This document shows, one piece after another, positions 19,030-27,352 of a stretch of 64,000 bases of DNA. Made by a program: the position numbers and the translations under genes. Each line of letters opens with the position of its first letter. Position 1 is the first letter of the stretch. A model generated the notes under the pieces. It was given only the letters and a program-made list of their open reading frames with translations, was not told the DNA's origin and did not search any database. This stretch comes from JBMOUD01 sp049319665 (GTDB lineage Bacteria > Pseudomonadota > Gammaproteobacteria > Enterobacterales > Enterobacteriaceae), in contig NZ_JBMOUD010000007.1 of NCBI RefSeq assembly GCF_049319665.1, positions 62,001 through 126,000 on the forward strand, in the 5' to 3' direction.

Positions 19030-20985
19030 ATGGACAAGCATCATCTGAGTTTATCCCTAATTGCCCTATTGGTTGCCGGTTCGGCTCAGGCCGCACAGGT
19101 TGACCTGCGTATCATGGAAACCACCGATCTACATAGCAATATGATGGATTTTGATTACTACAAAGATAAACCTACGGAGAAGTTCGGTCTGGTGCGCACT
19201 GCCAGCTTGATCGAAGCCGCACGTGGCGAAGTGACCAATTCAGTATTGGTCGATAACGGCGACATTATTCAGGGCAGCCCGCTGGGCGATTATATGGCGG
19301 CCAAGGGGCTGAAAGCTGGAGATATTCATCCCGTTTATAAGGCCATGAATCAGCTAGGTTACGCGGTAGGCAACATCGGTAACCACGAATTCAACTATGG
19401 CTTAGATTTCCTGAAGAAATCGATTTCAGGGGCAAAATTCCCCTATGTGAATGCTAATGTCATCGACAGCAAAACTGGCAAACCAATGTTTACGCCATTC
19501 ATCATCACCGATAACGCCGTTAAAGACCGTGACGGAAAAACGCACAACTTGCGCATCGGTTACATTGGTTTTGTCCCGCCGCAGATCATGATGTGGGATA
19601 AAGCCAATCTGCAAGGCAAAGTTACCGTCGATGATATTACCGAAACAGCAAAAAAATGGATCCCACAAATGCGCCAGCAAGGTGCTGATATTATTGTGGC
19701 GATCCCTCACTCTGGGTTATCTGGCGATCCTTATAAAACCATGGCGGAAAACTCGGTTTATTACTTGAGCCAGGTGAAGGGCATTGATGCCATTATGTTT
19801 GGCCACGCGCACGCCGTCTTCCCAAGCAAAGATTTCGCCAGCATTAAAGGCGCTGACATTAAACAAGGTACGCTCAACGGTATCCCAGCGGTGATGCCAG
19901 GGATGTGGGGCGATCATCTTGGTGTGGTCGATATGGTACTGAACAACGAAAACGGTAAGTGGAAAGTCGAGACCGCCAAAGCAGAAGCGCGCCCTATCTA
20001 CGATCAGGCGGAGAAAAAATCGCTGGCAGCAGAAGATCCAAAACTACTGAAAGTCTTGGCAGCAGATCATCAAGCCACCCGTGAATTTGTCAGTCAGCCT
20101 ATCGGCAAATCGACAGACAACATGTACAGCTATCTGGCACTAATACAAGATGATCCAACGGTGCAGATCGTCAACAATGCACAAAAAGCCTATACCGAAC
20201 ACTTTATTCAGGGCGATCCGGATCTGGCAAACCTGCCGGTGCTTTCTGCGGCAGCACCGTTTAAAGTCGGTGGCCGCCGTAACGATCCGGCCAGTTATGT
20301 CGAAGTAGAAAAAGGCGATCTCACCTTCCGCAATGCTGCCGATCTGTATCTTTACCCTAATACGCTAGTGGTGATGAAAGTCACCGGCCAAGAGGTAAAA
20401 GACTGGCTGGAATGTTCAGCAGGACAGTTTAACCAGATTGACGTCAACAGCAGCAAACCGCAGACGCTAATCAACTGGGATGGCTTCCGTACCTATAACT
20501 TCGATGTGATCGACGGGGTGAATTATCAAATTGATGTCACGCAACCAGCCCGCTTTGATGGTGAATGTACGCTAATCAACAAAGATGCCGAACGCATCAA
20601 GAATCTGACTTATCAAGGTAAGCCTATCGACCCGAAAGCTATTTTCTTGGTTGCGACCAATAATTACCGTGCTTACGGCGGTAAATTTGCCGGTACCGGG
20701 GATAAACATATTGCTTTCGCTTCCCCGGATGAGAACCGCTCGGTACTGGCCGCTTATATAGGTGCTGAAACCAAAAAATCCGGTGCAGTAACACCAACCG
20801 TTGATAATAACTGGCGCTTAGCGCCTATCCACGCCAGCCAGGCATTGGATATCCGTTTTGAGACATCACCAGAGGCAAAAGCGGCCGAGTTTATTAAGCA
20901 AAAAGCACAATATCCAATGGTCCGCGAGGGAACCGACGACGTTGGTTTCGCGGTATATAAAGTCGATTTACAGAAAGAAAAGTAA
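19030..20985 (+). CDS. cpdB: 2',3'-cyclic-nucleotide 2'-phosphodiesterase / 3'-nucleotidase, periplasmic
   Basis: Scavenges nucleotides in the periplasm. The start at 19030 gives 651 residues with signal peptide LSLSLIALLVAGSAQA, and TGGAGG lies seven bases upstream; an ATG seven codons earlier has no binding site. The metallophosphoesterase domain (about 25-330) shows TTDLHSN, DNGDIIQGSP, GNHEFNYG, PHSG and FGHAHAVFP. The C-terminal 5'-nucleotidase domain (about 360-620) shows AAAPFKVGGRRNDPASYV, NTLVVMKVTG and ATNNYRAYGGKF. It is a single gene divergent from cysQ. Confidence 0.96.
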   Translation: MDKHHLSLSLIALLVAGSAQAAQVDLRIMETTDLHSNMMDFDYYKDKPTEKFGLVRTASLIEAARGEVTNSVLVDNGDIIQGSPLGDYMAAKGLKAGDIHPVYKAMNQLGYAVGNIGNHEFNYGLDFLKKSISGAKFPYVNANVIDSKTGKPMFTPFIITDNAVKDRDGKTHNLRIGYIGFVPPQIMMWDKANLQGKVTVDDITETAKKWIPQMRQQGADIIVAIPHSGLSGDPYKTMAENSVYYLSQVKGIDAIMFGHAHAVFPSKDFASIKGADIKQGTLNGIPAVMPGMWGDHLGVVDMVLNNENGKWKVETAKAEARPIYDQAEKKSLAAEDPKLLKVLAADHQATREFVSQPIGKSTDNMYSYLALIQDDPTVQIVNNAQKAYTEHFIQGDPDLANLPVLSAAAPFKVGGRRNDPASYVEVEKGDLTFRNAADLYLYPNTLVVMKVTGQEVKDWLECSAGQFNQIDVNSSKPQTLINWDGFRTYNFDVIDGVNYQIDVTQPARFDGECTLINKDAERIKNLTYQGKPIDPKAIFLVATNNYRAYGGKFAGTGDKHIAFASPDENRSVLAAYIGAETKKSGAVTPTVDNNWRLAPIHASQALDIRFETSPEAKAAEFIKQKAQYPMVREGTDDVGFAVYKVDLQKEK

Positions 20986-21403
20986 GTTTTCATACAGGCG
21001 ATATCGCCTAAAATAAATGCACTTTAGGCGATATCTCAGATCGCCTAAAGTCACTCTCTTGCCGATATTAATACAGCGTATATCACGTCTACACCACGTT
21101 ACGGATGGCTAAAGCGCTACCTTACATAATCTAAATATTTTTCAATCACCTACACAAATATTTTTTACAACGTACAGCGTCAGAGAAAAGAATGCTGCTG
21201 TATTCACCCTTTCTATTTATCGCGCAATATATCAACCATTTTCTATTGAAAATATTATTTCTGATTTATCCCAATTCTTAGTGTGCAAAAAAAACATCAA
21301 TATCATTTAACATTTTAATACCAAAAGAAAAATATTAAAAATTCATAATAAAAAACCGCTTACTAAGGCATTAAATACAATACTTATTCAATGGGTATAA
21401 AAT
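20986..21403. other. cpdB to lipocalin-like gene intergenic region
   Basis: A 418-base gap. Just after cpdB, GGCGATATC occurs twice, and TTTAGGCGAT at 21023-21032 pairs perfectly with ATCGCCTAAA at 21040-21049 around a seven-base loop. No T run follows, so it is a weak terminator candidate. From about 21120 the sequence is strongly AT-rich with no gene seen. Confidence 0.5.
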
Positions 21404-21895
21404 ATGAAATATAAATTAAAACGCTTATTTCTCGTTACTGCTATTTCAGTATTGGGCACTTCTTTTTATGCCAATGCACAGAATCCAGAACCTTTAGTCG
21501 GTACCTGGGCGTTAACCGGCTATAAAGTCGAAATGAAAGAGACCCACAAAACGATTCTTGCCATGGGTGAACACCCGAGCGGAAGAGTAATATTTAGCGA
21601 AAACCATCATGATTCCTTTATCGCGGCCGCAGACGGCAGAAAAGCGGGTAGCAGCGATGCAGAGAAAGCGAAACTCCTGGATAGCTTCGTTGCTTATAGC
21701 GGCACATGGTCTGTCAAAGGCGACCAATGGTGTACTGCCGTTGAGGTGGCCTGGAATCCTCAATGGGTCGGCACCAATCAATGCCGCGAGTTCCATATCG
21801 ACGGCAACACTATCCATGTACTCAGCCCATGGAGACAGATGCCAAACTGGCCAGGTATGACCCGCTCAATTATTACCTTTAAAAAAGAAGTCTAA
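21404..21895 (+). CDS. Secreted lipocalin-like domain protein
   Basis: A 163-residue protein with a clear signal peptide (basic MKYKLKR, then LFLVTAISVLGTSFYANA; cleavage near residue 25). The mature part has LVGTWALTGYKVE and HPSGRVIFSENHHDSFI, the usual start of the lipocalin-like (PF13924-type) beta domain, followed by YSGTWSVKGDQW. Cysteines in QWCTAVEV and TNQCREF could form a disulfide. The ligand is unknown. It is an accessory gene, not part of the E. coli cpdB-fklB interval, preceded by AT-rich DNA and followed by its own terminator. Confidence 0.7.
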   Translation: MKYKLKRLFLVTAISVLGTSFYANAQNPEPLVGTWALTGYKVEMKETHKTILAMGEHPSGRVIFSENHHDSFIAAADGRKAGSSDAEKAKLLDSFVAYSGTWSVKGDQWCTAVEVAWNPQWVGTNQCREFHIDGNTIHVLSPWRQMPNWPGMTRSIITFKKEV

Positions 21896-21917
21896 TATAA
21901 ATTAAATAAATAAGAGA

Positions 21918-21948
21918 ATAGGCCATTCAGATATGGCTTATTTTTTTA
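21918..21948 (+). terminator. Terminator after the lipocalin-like gene
   Basis: ATAGGCCAT and ATGGCTTAT form an imperfect stem around a short loop, directly followed by seven T. The remaining bases to fklB show no gene. Confidence 0.6.
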
Positions 21949-22147
21949 CATAACATATTAATTTCAATGTGCACATTACCAGTAGTCGCATCAGGACTAA
22001 ATAGAACATAACACTAGGAATATGAGTGCATAGTCATCTCATATTTGAGAAGCGTTTAGCAGTAATGGCTAAGCATCAAGCAATGAAGGTGTCGTAATAA
22101 TAGTTAAATACGACACATCAACTAGATGCGCCGTATTTAAGATATTA

Positions 22148-22170
22148 AGCCAGTTAGTACTTAACTGGCT
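22148..22170 (-). terminator. Possible fklB terminator
   Basis: AGCCAGTTA at 22148-22156 pairs with TAACTGGCT at 22162-22170. The T run on the minus strand is weak, so this may be only a 3'-end hairpin. Confidence 0.45.
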
Positions 22171-22186
22171 CTTAAAAAATTCTGTC

Positions 22187-22807
22187 TTACAGAATTTCCA
22201 ACAGCTCAACTTCAAAGGTCAATGCGCTAAATGGTGGGATAGATGCACCGGCGCCACGCTCACCGTAAGCCAGGTTATGAGGGATATACAGCTCCCACTT
22301 AGAACCTACTGGCATCAGGGTCAACGCTTCGATCCAACCTGCGATAACGCCACTGACTGGGAATTCTGCTGGTTCGCCACGTTGAACAGAACTGTCGAAG
22401 ACAGTGCCGTCAATCAGTTTGCCAGTATAGTGAACGCGTACGCGATCCTGACGGCCTGGGATTTTGCCATCGCCTTGTTTCAGTACAGAGAACTGCAAAC
22501 CAGATTCGGTGCTGGTCACGCCTTCACGCTGAGCATTGGCAGCCAGGAACTCTTGGCCTTCCACTGCCAGGGCTTCCTGACGCTGACGGCGTACTGCATC
22601 AGCACGCTCGTGAACTTCACGCAGCGCACGATGAACAACGTCAACTGGCACAGATGGAGTGTTCCCTTCTAACGCATCGCGCAAACCTGCAAGCAACGCA
22701 TCTGGCTCCAAGCCTTGTAAACCTGATTCCTGCAATTGCTGGCCAACCTGCAGGCCAATACCGTAACTTGCTTGCGCTTCTACGCTGTCAAATGAAGGGG
22801 TTGTCAT
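22187..22807 (-). CDS. fklB: FKBP-type peptidyl-prolyl isomerase FklB (FKBP22)
   Basis: Proline isomerase of the dimeric Mip/FkpA type, cytosolic here as there is no signal peptide. At 206 residues it equals E. coli FklB. The N-terminal helical dimerisation region has SYGIGLQVGQQLQESGLQGLEPD. The C-terminal FKBP domain has VRVHYTGKLIDGTVFDSS, FPVSGVIAGWIEAL and IPHNLAYGERGAG...IPPFSALTFEVELL. The start MTTPSFDSVEAQASYGIG is conserved. It is transcribed away from oapA. Confidence 0.96.
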   Translation of the reverse strand: MTTPSFDSVEAQASYGIGLQVGQQLQESGLQGLEPDALLAGLRDALEGNTPSVPVDVVHRALREVHERADAVRRQRQEALAVEGQEFLAANAQREGVTSTESGLQFSVLKQGDGKIPGRQDRVRVHYTGKLIDGTVFDSSVQRGEPAEFPVSGVIAGWIEALTLMPVGSKWELYIPHNLAYGERGAGASIPPFSALTFEVELLEIL

Positions 22808-23019
22808 GGAATTTCCTTTAATCTTTAAAAAGTCGAAGGCGCAGCATAACAGCGCCGAGGTTTTGGGTAAAATCTTCAGTGCACAGCTCTCACTTTTGCG
22901 GCAAATTCAGGTATCAATAAGACGATTTTGTCCCTTTATTGACAATCAGCGCATCATTTGCCTGAATATTGTACGTTGAGCCTTTCCGCATCAAGCAGTT
23001 AACCAGCTATACTTATAGC

Positions 23020-23112
23020 GGTCATACTTCAAGATATGGGATTAATGAGTGTCAATGTGGCTAACGTCTCCTTCAGTTAGCACGCCTCCCCGTAACTCGG
23101 AGTCTATTGGGC
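23020..23112. repeat. Diverged copy R3 of the dispersed repeat
   Basis: Between fklB and oapA: GTCATACTTCAAG, then GTGGCTAACG, then GCCTCCCCGTAACTCGGAGTCTATTGGG. Order and spacing resemble the copies at 16569-16692 and 29935-30010, but the match is loose. Confidence 0.4.
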
Positions 23113-23205
23113 ACAGAGGGGCAGTGAAATAGCCGCATAATGGGTTATTCCAACATAAGATTGCCGCCGGATTTTTTGTGTTTTGTACATGTAAGTGAGG
23201 TCGTC

Positions 23206-23943
23206 ATGGGCAAAAATCAGCCCAGGAGAAGGAAAGCCACGCGTATTTATCAACCTATGTTGAAATCTTGGGTGAGCGTCATGCAAAGGCTACCGCGGGG
23301 AAAACAGCAACAAGATGAAGCGTTGCAGGAAGATGAGCAACCAGAGCGCGTGAATGCTGTGGGCAAAGCACGTCAAATGGTCAGCAAAATCTGGCATATG
23401 AGCGATGATTTCCACTGGATGTCACCGCTACCGCCGATGCACCGGCGTTGGATATTAGTCAGTGCGTTAGTCGTGTTAGTCGCGCTGCTATGGCCTTATT
23501 CACCTAAGAATACCTATGCACCTTCGGATAAGCCGGTCTCGATTCCGATGCAGGCAGAATTGAATAACCAACCCAATCGCACCGTTCCAACGACGCAACA
23601 ACCGCAAGCGAATAACCAACCGGTGGCAACACCGGTTCAAACCGCCCCGCCTTCTCCACCACCACAACCTCAAGACAACGCCAACTGGAAAAGTTACCGT
23701 GTGCAATCAGGACAAACATTGGCGCAGTTGTTCCGTGACAATAACCTTAACGTCAATGATGTCTTTTCCATGGCGCAAGTTGAAGGCAGTGGCAAACCGT
23801 TAAGCAATCTGCGAACGGGGCAAGAGGTAAAGATTCAGCGTAACGCGCAGGGCGCGGTTAGCGAGTTGCAAGTCACTACCGATCAAAACGATACCATTCG
23901 TTTTACCCGTAAGGCCGATGGCAGCTATCAACGCAGTCGCTAA
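23206..23943 (+). CDS. ytfB: OapA-family cell-division/adhesion protein YtfB
   Basis: A 245-residue bitopic inner-membrane protein. The cytosolic N-terminal part includes MSPLPPMHRRW just before one membrane helix at about residues 82-98. A proline/glutamine/asparagine-rich periplasmic linker runs to about 160. The C-terminal OapA domain (LysM-like, SYRVQSGQTLAQLFRDNNLNVNDVFSMAQ) should bind glycan strands. E. coli YtfB localises to the septum. The ATG at 23206 follows GAGG by about five bases. The cytosolic part before the PPMHRR motif is about 45 residues longer than in E. coli. Confidence 0.88.
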   Translation: MGKNQPRRRKATRIYQPMLKSWVSVMQRLPRGKQQQDEALQEDEQPERVNAVGKARQMVSKIWHMSDDFHWMSPLPPMHRRWILVSALVVLVALLWPYSPKNTYAPSDKPVSIPMQAELNNQPNRTVPTTQQPQANNQPVATPVQTAPPSPPPQPQDNANWKSYRVQSGQTLAQLFRDNNLNVNDVFSMAQVEGSGKPLSNLRTGQEVKIQRNAQGAVSELQVTTDQNDTIRFTRKADGSYQRSR

Positions 23944-24035
23944 TATTGAGAATTGAGTTGTTCGAGTAAAAATTCACACAGCGCAAAAAACTGCGCCTGA
24001 TGGCAAAGACCCGTACATTTTATCCAGCGTAGAAA

Positions 24036-24064
24036 AGCAAAACGCCGACACAAGGCCGGCGTTT
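24036..24064. terminator. Terminator between ytfB and rplI
   Basis: AAACGCCG near 24040-24047 pairs with CGGCGTTT at 24057-24064 around a nine-base loop. On the minus strand it is followed by TTGCTTTT, so it ends the ribosomal operon. Confidence 0.8.
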
Positions 24065-24088
24065 CACACGGGTCAACTAAAGCGAATA

Positions 24089-24541
24089 TTACGCTTCAGC
24101 AACCACAACTACAGTCAGCTTAGCGAACACATCGCTGTGAACTTGGAAGTCCACTTCGTGCTCACCCAGAGTGCGCAGAACGCCCTCTGGCAGACGAACT
24201 TCGCTCTTGGCAACGTTAACACCAGCCGCAGTTACTGCGTCAGCGATGTCACGGGTACCGATAGAGCCGAACAGTTTACCTTCGTCGCCTGCTTTAGACG
24301 CGATGGTAACAGAGCCCAGTTCGTTGATGCTGGTTGCGCGAGCTTCAGCGGCGCCCAGAACGTCAGCTAATTTAGCTTCCAGTTCTGCACGACGTGCTTC
24401 GAAATACTCAACGTTTTTCTTGGTAGCAGGAACAGCTTTGCCCTGTGGTACCAGGAAGTTACGAGCATAGCCCGCTTTAACGTTAACTTGATCACCCAGG
24501 CTGCCCAGGTTTGCTACTTTATCAAGCAGAATAACTTGCAT
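24089..24541 (-). CDS. rplI: 50S ribosomal protein L9
   Basis: A 150-residue large-subunit protein that binds 23S rRNA at the L1-stalk base. It starts MQVILLDKVANLGSLGDQVNVKAGYARNFL in two halves around the conserved GYARNFLVP. A long connecting helix (residues ~41-75) and a C-terminal domain ending in an acidic/valine tail follow. It is the last gene of rpsF-priB-rpsR-rplI. Confidence 0.98.
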   Translation of the reverse strand: MQVILLDKVANLGSLGDQVNVKAGYARNFLVPQGKAVPATKKNVEYFEARRAELEAKLADVLGAAEARATSINELGSVTIASKAGDEGKLFGSIGTRDIADAVTAAGVNVAKSEVRLPEGVLRTLGEHEVDFQVHSDVFAKLTVVVVAEA

Positions 24542-24580
24542 TACCTTATCCTCTCAAAGTCGTTAATGGACTGTGGCCTA

Positions 24581-24808
24581 TTACTGATGACGATCAGTGT
24601 ACGGCAACAAAGACAGGTAGCGTGCGCGCTTGATACAACGAGCGAGCTGACGCTGGTATTTTGCACGAGTACCGGTAATACGGCTCGGGACAATTTTACC
24701 ACTTTCGGTAATGTAGTTTTTCAGCGTAGCGATGTCTTTATAATCGATCTCTACAACGCCTTCCGCGGTGAAACGGCAGAACTTGCGACGACGGAAATAA
24801 CGTGCCAT
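24581..24808 (-). CDS. rpsR: 30S ribosomal protein S18
   Basis: A 75-residue small-subunit protein that pairs with S6 on the platform. It has the family pattern [36 protein letters not shown] and [15 protein letters not shown]. It starts five bases after priB ends, within one operon. Confidence 0.98.
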
Positions 24809-24812
24809 TAGG

Positions 24813-25130
24813 CTAGTCTCCAGAATCTATCAAATCAATCTGCTCGGCATGTAACACTACTTTGTTCAGTCCATTGCGCCCTTGATGGCAACTAATGAAA
24901 CCAGACACGGTAAGTTGCGTGCCGACCGTTATACTGTGAGTTAATGCTTGTGACGCTTGTCCACTGACAACCACGGGCATACGGCACCATGCTTGCCTGC
25001 TAAATCCGGCTTCCTGCTGTACCGATCTGTGCTCAAGCACAAACTGACAGTGAGGAATGCCCGAAGGACTGACTTTTCGAATGGGGGTCTTGCACACTGT
25101 GCCAGACAACACCAAGCGATTCGCCGTCAC
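24813..25130 (-). CDS. priB: Primosomal replication protein N (PriB)
   Basis: A 105-residue dimeric OB-fold protein that binds single-stranded DNA and links PriA to DnaT during replication restart. It starts [28 protein letters not shown] in two blocks with the conserved H-C-Q-F-V-L-E-H strand. It lies five bases downstream of rpsF and just upstream of rpsR, the standard enterobacterial arrangement. Confidence 0.97.
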
Positions 25131-25135
25131 GGCAA

Positions 25136-25528
25136 TTACTCTTCAGAATCCCCAGCTTCAGAATCATCACTAGCATCAGCGAAATCTTCACGACGCTCAC
25201 GGCGTTCGTCTTTCGCTTTAACCATTGGTGAAGCTTCAGTTACCGCGTGTTTAGTACGCATAACCATGCTACGGATAACGGCGTCGTTGAAGCGGAAGTT
25301 AGTTTCCAGCTCATCGATCGCTTCCTGCGGAGCTTCAACGTTCAGCAGAACGTAGTGAGCTTTGTGCAGTTTGTTGATCGGGTAAGCCAGTTGACGGCGG
25401 CCCCAGTCTTCCAGACGGTGAATCTGACCAGCAGCGTTAGTGATTACAGCACTGTAACGCTCGATCATGCCCGGAACCTGTTCGCTTTGGTCAGGATGGA
25501 CCATAAAAACGATTTCGTAATGACGCAT
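25136..25528 (-). CDS. rpsF: 30S ribosomal protein S6
   Basis: A 130-residue small-subunit protein starting MRHYEIVFMVHPDQSEQVPGMIERY. The core has INKLHKAHYVLLNVEAPQ. The acidic tail ends DDSEAGDSEE; in E. coli RimK adds glutamates to the S6 C-terminus, and this tail ends in Glu-Glu as required. It is the first gene of the operon, with AAGGAG before the ATG, an S6:S18-type leader and a strong promoter upstream. Confidence 0.98.
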   Translation of the reverse strand: MRHYEIVFMVHPDQSEQVPGMIERYSAVITNAAGQIHRLEDWGRRQLAYPINKLHKAHYVLLNVEAPQEAIDELETNFRFNDAVIRSMVMRTKHAVTEASPMVKAKDERRERREDFADASDDSEAGDSEE

Positions 25529-25612
25529 CGAATTGCTCCTTACGGATTATTCAGCCTCCTGTCAGGGTCAGCCGCGGCCCATGGAAGCAAGGAACGTGTT
25601 TGTGTGCGGCTG
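25529..25612 (-). promoter_or_regulatory. rpsF leader resembling the S6:S18-binding RNA motif
   Basis: On the minus strand the leader contains CTTGCTTCCATGGGCCGCGG, then CTGACCCTGACAGGAGGCTG, then AATAATCCGTAAGGAGC just before the start. This arrangement (a CCG element beside complementary GGCTG/CAGCC-like segments) is that of the enterobacterial rpsF leader bound by the S6:S18 complex to repress the operon. The motif is recognised from memory of the E. coli leader; the structure has not been computed. Confidence 0.6.
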
Positions 25613-25627
25613 AAAAAATGACGCGCA

Positions 25628-25656
25628 ATTATAAGTTCAGCCAGCAGGAAACTCAA
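25628..25656 (-). promoter_or_regulatory. Sigma-70 promoter of the rpsF operon
   Basis: Minus-strand -35 TTGAGT (25656-25651), 17-base spacer, perfect -10 TATAAT (25633-25628), then a GC-rich discriminator TGCGCG as expected for a growth-rate-controlled ribosomal promoter. Confidence 0.8.
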
Positions 25657-25699
25657 GGACAATCCCTGATTAATGACGATAAGATTTATCAGGCGCTCT

Positions 25700-26449
25700 T
25701 CAAAGATGATTTTTAAAGAAATCTGTCGTTTGCCAGACAGCTTTCGCCGATACCTTATGCTTAGCTTCTGCTTCACTTAAGAAGGTCAGGTTCTCGGTCA
25801 GCCCTTGTTGCTCGAGTGCTTGCTTCAAACGCCAGCTTTCATCAAAAGGCACCACATCATCTTGCTGGCCATGCCATACCAGCAGCGGTTTACTACCAAC
25901 TACATTCAGATGCTCGCTAACATCCCACTCAAGCAAGCGGGTGATTTTGCGATCTGTTTGCTCACGAGTTAAGCCAGTATTACCGCCAAAAGCCGGGAAT
26001 AAATGCCCAGAAAGCGACGAAAAATAGCCAGATCCCATTAAGTTTGCGGTGACTTTCACCCAAGGAAAACGCACCAGCGCCGCCATGGCCGTCATGCCGC
26101 CCATCGACACGCCACCGACGCCAAGCCGCTGCGGGTCTGCCAGGCCACGACTAACAAATAGATCTTTCAGACTCGCCAGCTCATCGACGTTGCCTTGCAA
26201 AATATTCCAGAAATTAGCGAGCAGCACTCCTTCATCAGGCTCGAGACGCGCACCGTGCATCGGCGCATCCGGTGTAATAACCCGGAATCCAGCCTTCGCT
26301 AGCGTATAACCAAAATGGGAATAAATTTCTTTTGAGGAAGTGAAGCCATGATAGAAAAATACGGTCGGTAGTAACTGGTGATATTTACCACTCGGCACGG
26401 CGTGAATAAACTGAATACCTTCCGCGCTCTCTTCATACATCTCAACCAT
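25700..26449 (-). CDS. yjfP: Alpha/beta-hydrolase esterase YjfP
   Basis: A 249-residue cytosolic serine hydrolase, equal in length to E. coli YjfP, which has carboxylesterase activity on short-chain and sugar esters. It shows FFYHGFTSSKE (oxyanion loop region), the nucleophile elbow GVSMGG near residue 130, the acid in HGQQDDVVPF and the histidine in EAEAKHKVS. The natural substrate is unknown. It lies upstream of rpsF on the same strand, but the strong rpsF promoter separates them. Confidence 0.92.
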   Translation of the reverse strand: MVEMYEESAEGIQFIHAVPSGKYHQLLPTVFFYHGFTSSKEIYSHFGYTLAKAGFRVITPDAPMHGARLEPDEGVLLANFWNILQGNVDELASLKDLFVSRGLADPQRLGVGGVSMGGMTAMAALVRFPWVKVTANLMGSGYFSSLSGHLFPAFGGNTGLTREQTDRKITRLLEWDVSEHLNVVGSKPLLVWHGQQDDVVPFDESWRLKQALEQQGLTENLTFLSEAEAKHKVSAKAVWQTTDFFKNHL

Positions 26450-26705
26450 TTAACACTCCTTTTTAGCCAGTCGTGAGCACATGAATAACCCCTATCAAGA
26501 TAAAGTAAGTTTATCTTGTCCTACGCAACCCACTTCGACCTTTTCGCTATGATTTATAACCCAATGGTTGTTCTGTTATTCAATACGCGTATCGAAAATC
26601 TTTCGTCTATTTTCATTTGGTTAATTATTTACCTGCCTACTCGCCAACATCATCGTACAAGCGCTACACTGGCGCCATCTTCTTGCCTTGGCTTTGGATA
26701 TCCCA

Positions 26706-27014
26706 ATGAACCTGATGCGTTTTGCCGCAATAAGCTTACTGATGTTTTTGCTTTCCGCCTGTAGCCTGATGCACACCACGCCGGTAGCTCCTCCGCCGCC
26801 GACCAGCAAAGCCCAAGAAATCACTCGTGCCCAAACCTCGACCTTAACCAAGATAAGCACCATTTCAGCCCAAGTCAGAGGCAGCCCAATGGATGTGGAA
26901 GCCGCCATCGCGGACAAAGCTAACGCCGCCGGCGCACGCTACTACATGATTATTTTTAACAGCGAAACAGTGATTCCGGGCCAATGGTATTCACAGGCCA
27001 TTTTATATCGGTGA
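26706..27014 (+). CDS. bsmA: Biofilm/stress lipoprotein BsmA (DUF1471)
   Basis: A 102-residue lipoprotein. The signal MNLMRFAAISLLMFLLSAC has a good lipobox with the lipidated Cys at 19. A short proline-rich stretch and a DUF1471 domain (ISTISAQVRGSPMDVEAAIADKANAAGARYYMI in pieces) follow. It belongs to the same family as the two YhcN-like genes at 2.6-3.4 kb. E. coli BsmA (YjfO) affects biofilm and peroxide/acid stress and is next to yjfP there too. The start at 26706 gives the lipoprotein signal; a TTG six codons upstream is less likely. Confidence 0.85.
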   Translation: MNLMRFAAISLLMFLLSACSLMHTTPVAPPPPTSKAQEITRAQTSTLTKISTISAQVRGSPMDVEAAIADKANAAGARYYMIIFNSETVIPGQWYSQAILYR

Positions 27015-27132
27015 TTGCCCACCGATACAGGCAGCGAATTGCTGTTTATTGGGATTTATTTGAGGTCGGCGCAAGTTCGGGCGCATATAAGCTAATCGAT
27101 AATATACAGATATCGCCGAATGCGTCCGGCAA

Positions 27133-27281
27133 GGGCTTTTCGGCGAAAGCCCCTGCACCCAACGCCTACGCTTAGCTTGTTGGGCCGCTTCGCGACTCCC
27201 CGCGTTCACTACTTTGGCCGGACGGGTCGGCCTCAACGGGCATCCATGCCCGCTCAGCCTAAATCTGCTCCCGGCAGATTT
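27133..27281. repeat. Cluster of five GC-rich hairpins between bsmA and aidB
   Basis: Within the 338-base gap are successive perfect stems. GGGCTTT 27133-27139 pairs with 27146-27152. CCCAAC 27158-27163 pairs with 27179-27184. GGCCG 27216-27220 pairs with 27228-27232. CGGGCAT 27237-27243 pairs with 27246-27252. AAATCTGC 27261-27268 pairs with 27274-27281. A basic 103-codon open frame crosses it on the minus strand, but it looks like a by-product of GC-rich repeat DNA. The region may be a dispersed repeat element or a structured 3' region. Confidence 0.6.
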
Positions 27282-27352
27282 CCCCTGGCCTGCATACGCT
27301 CTCTTGGCCAACAAGATGCGCTATTAACGTCAACACATTAAGACCAAAAACC

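Noticed and set aside
27003..27314. A 103-codon basic frame on the minus strand between bsmA and aidB
   Set aside because: It reads through the hairpin cluster, has no good start signal and looks like repeat DNA.
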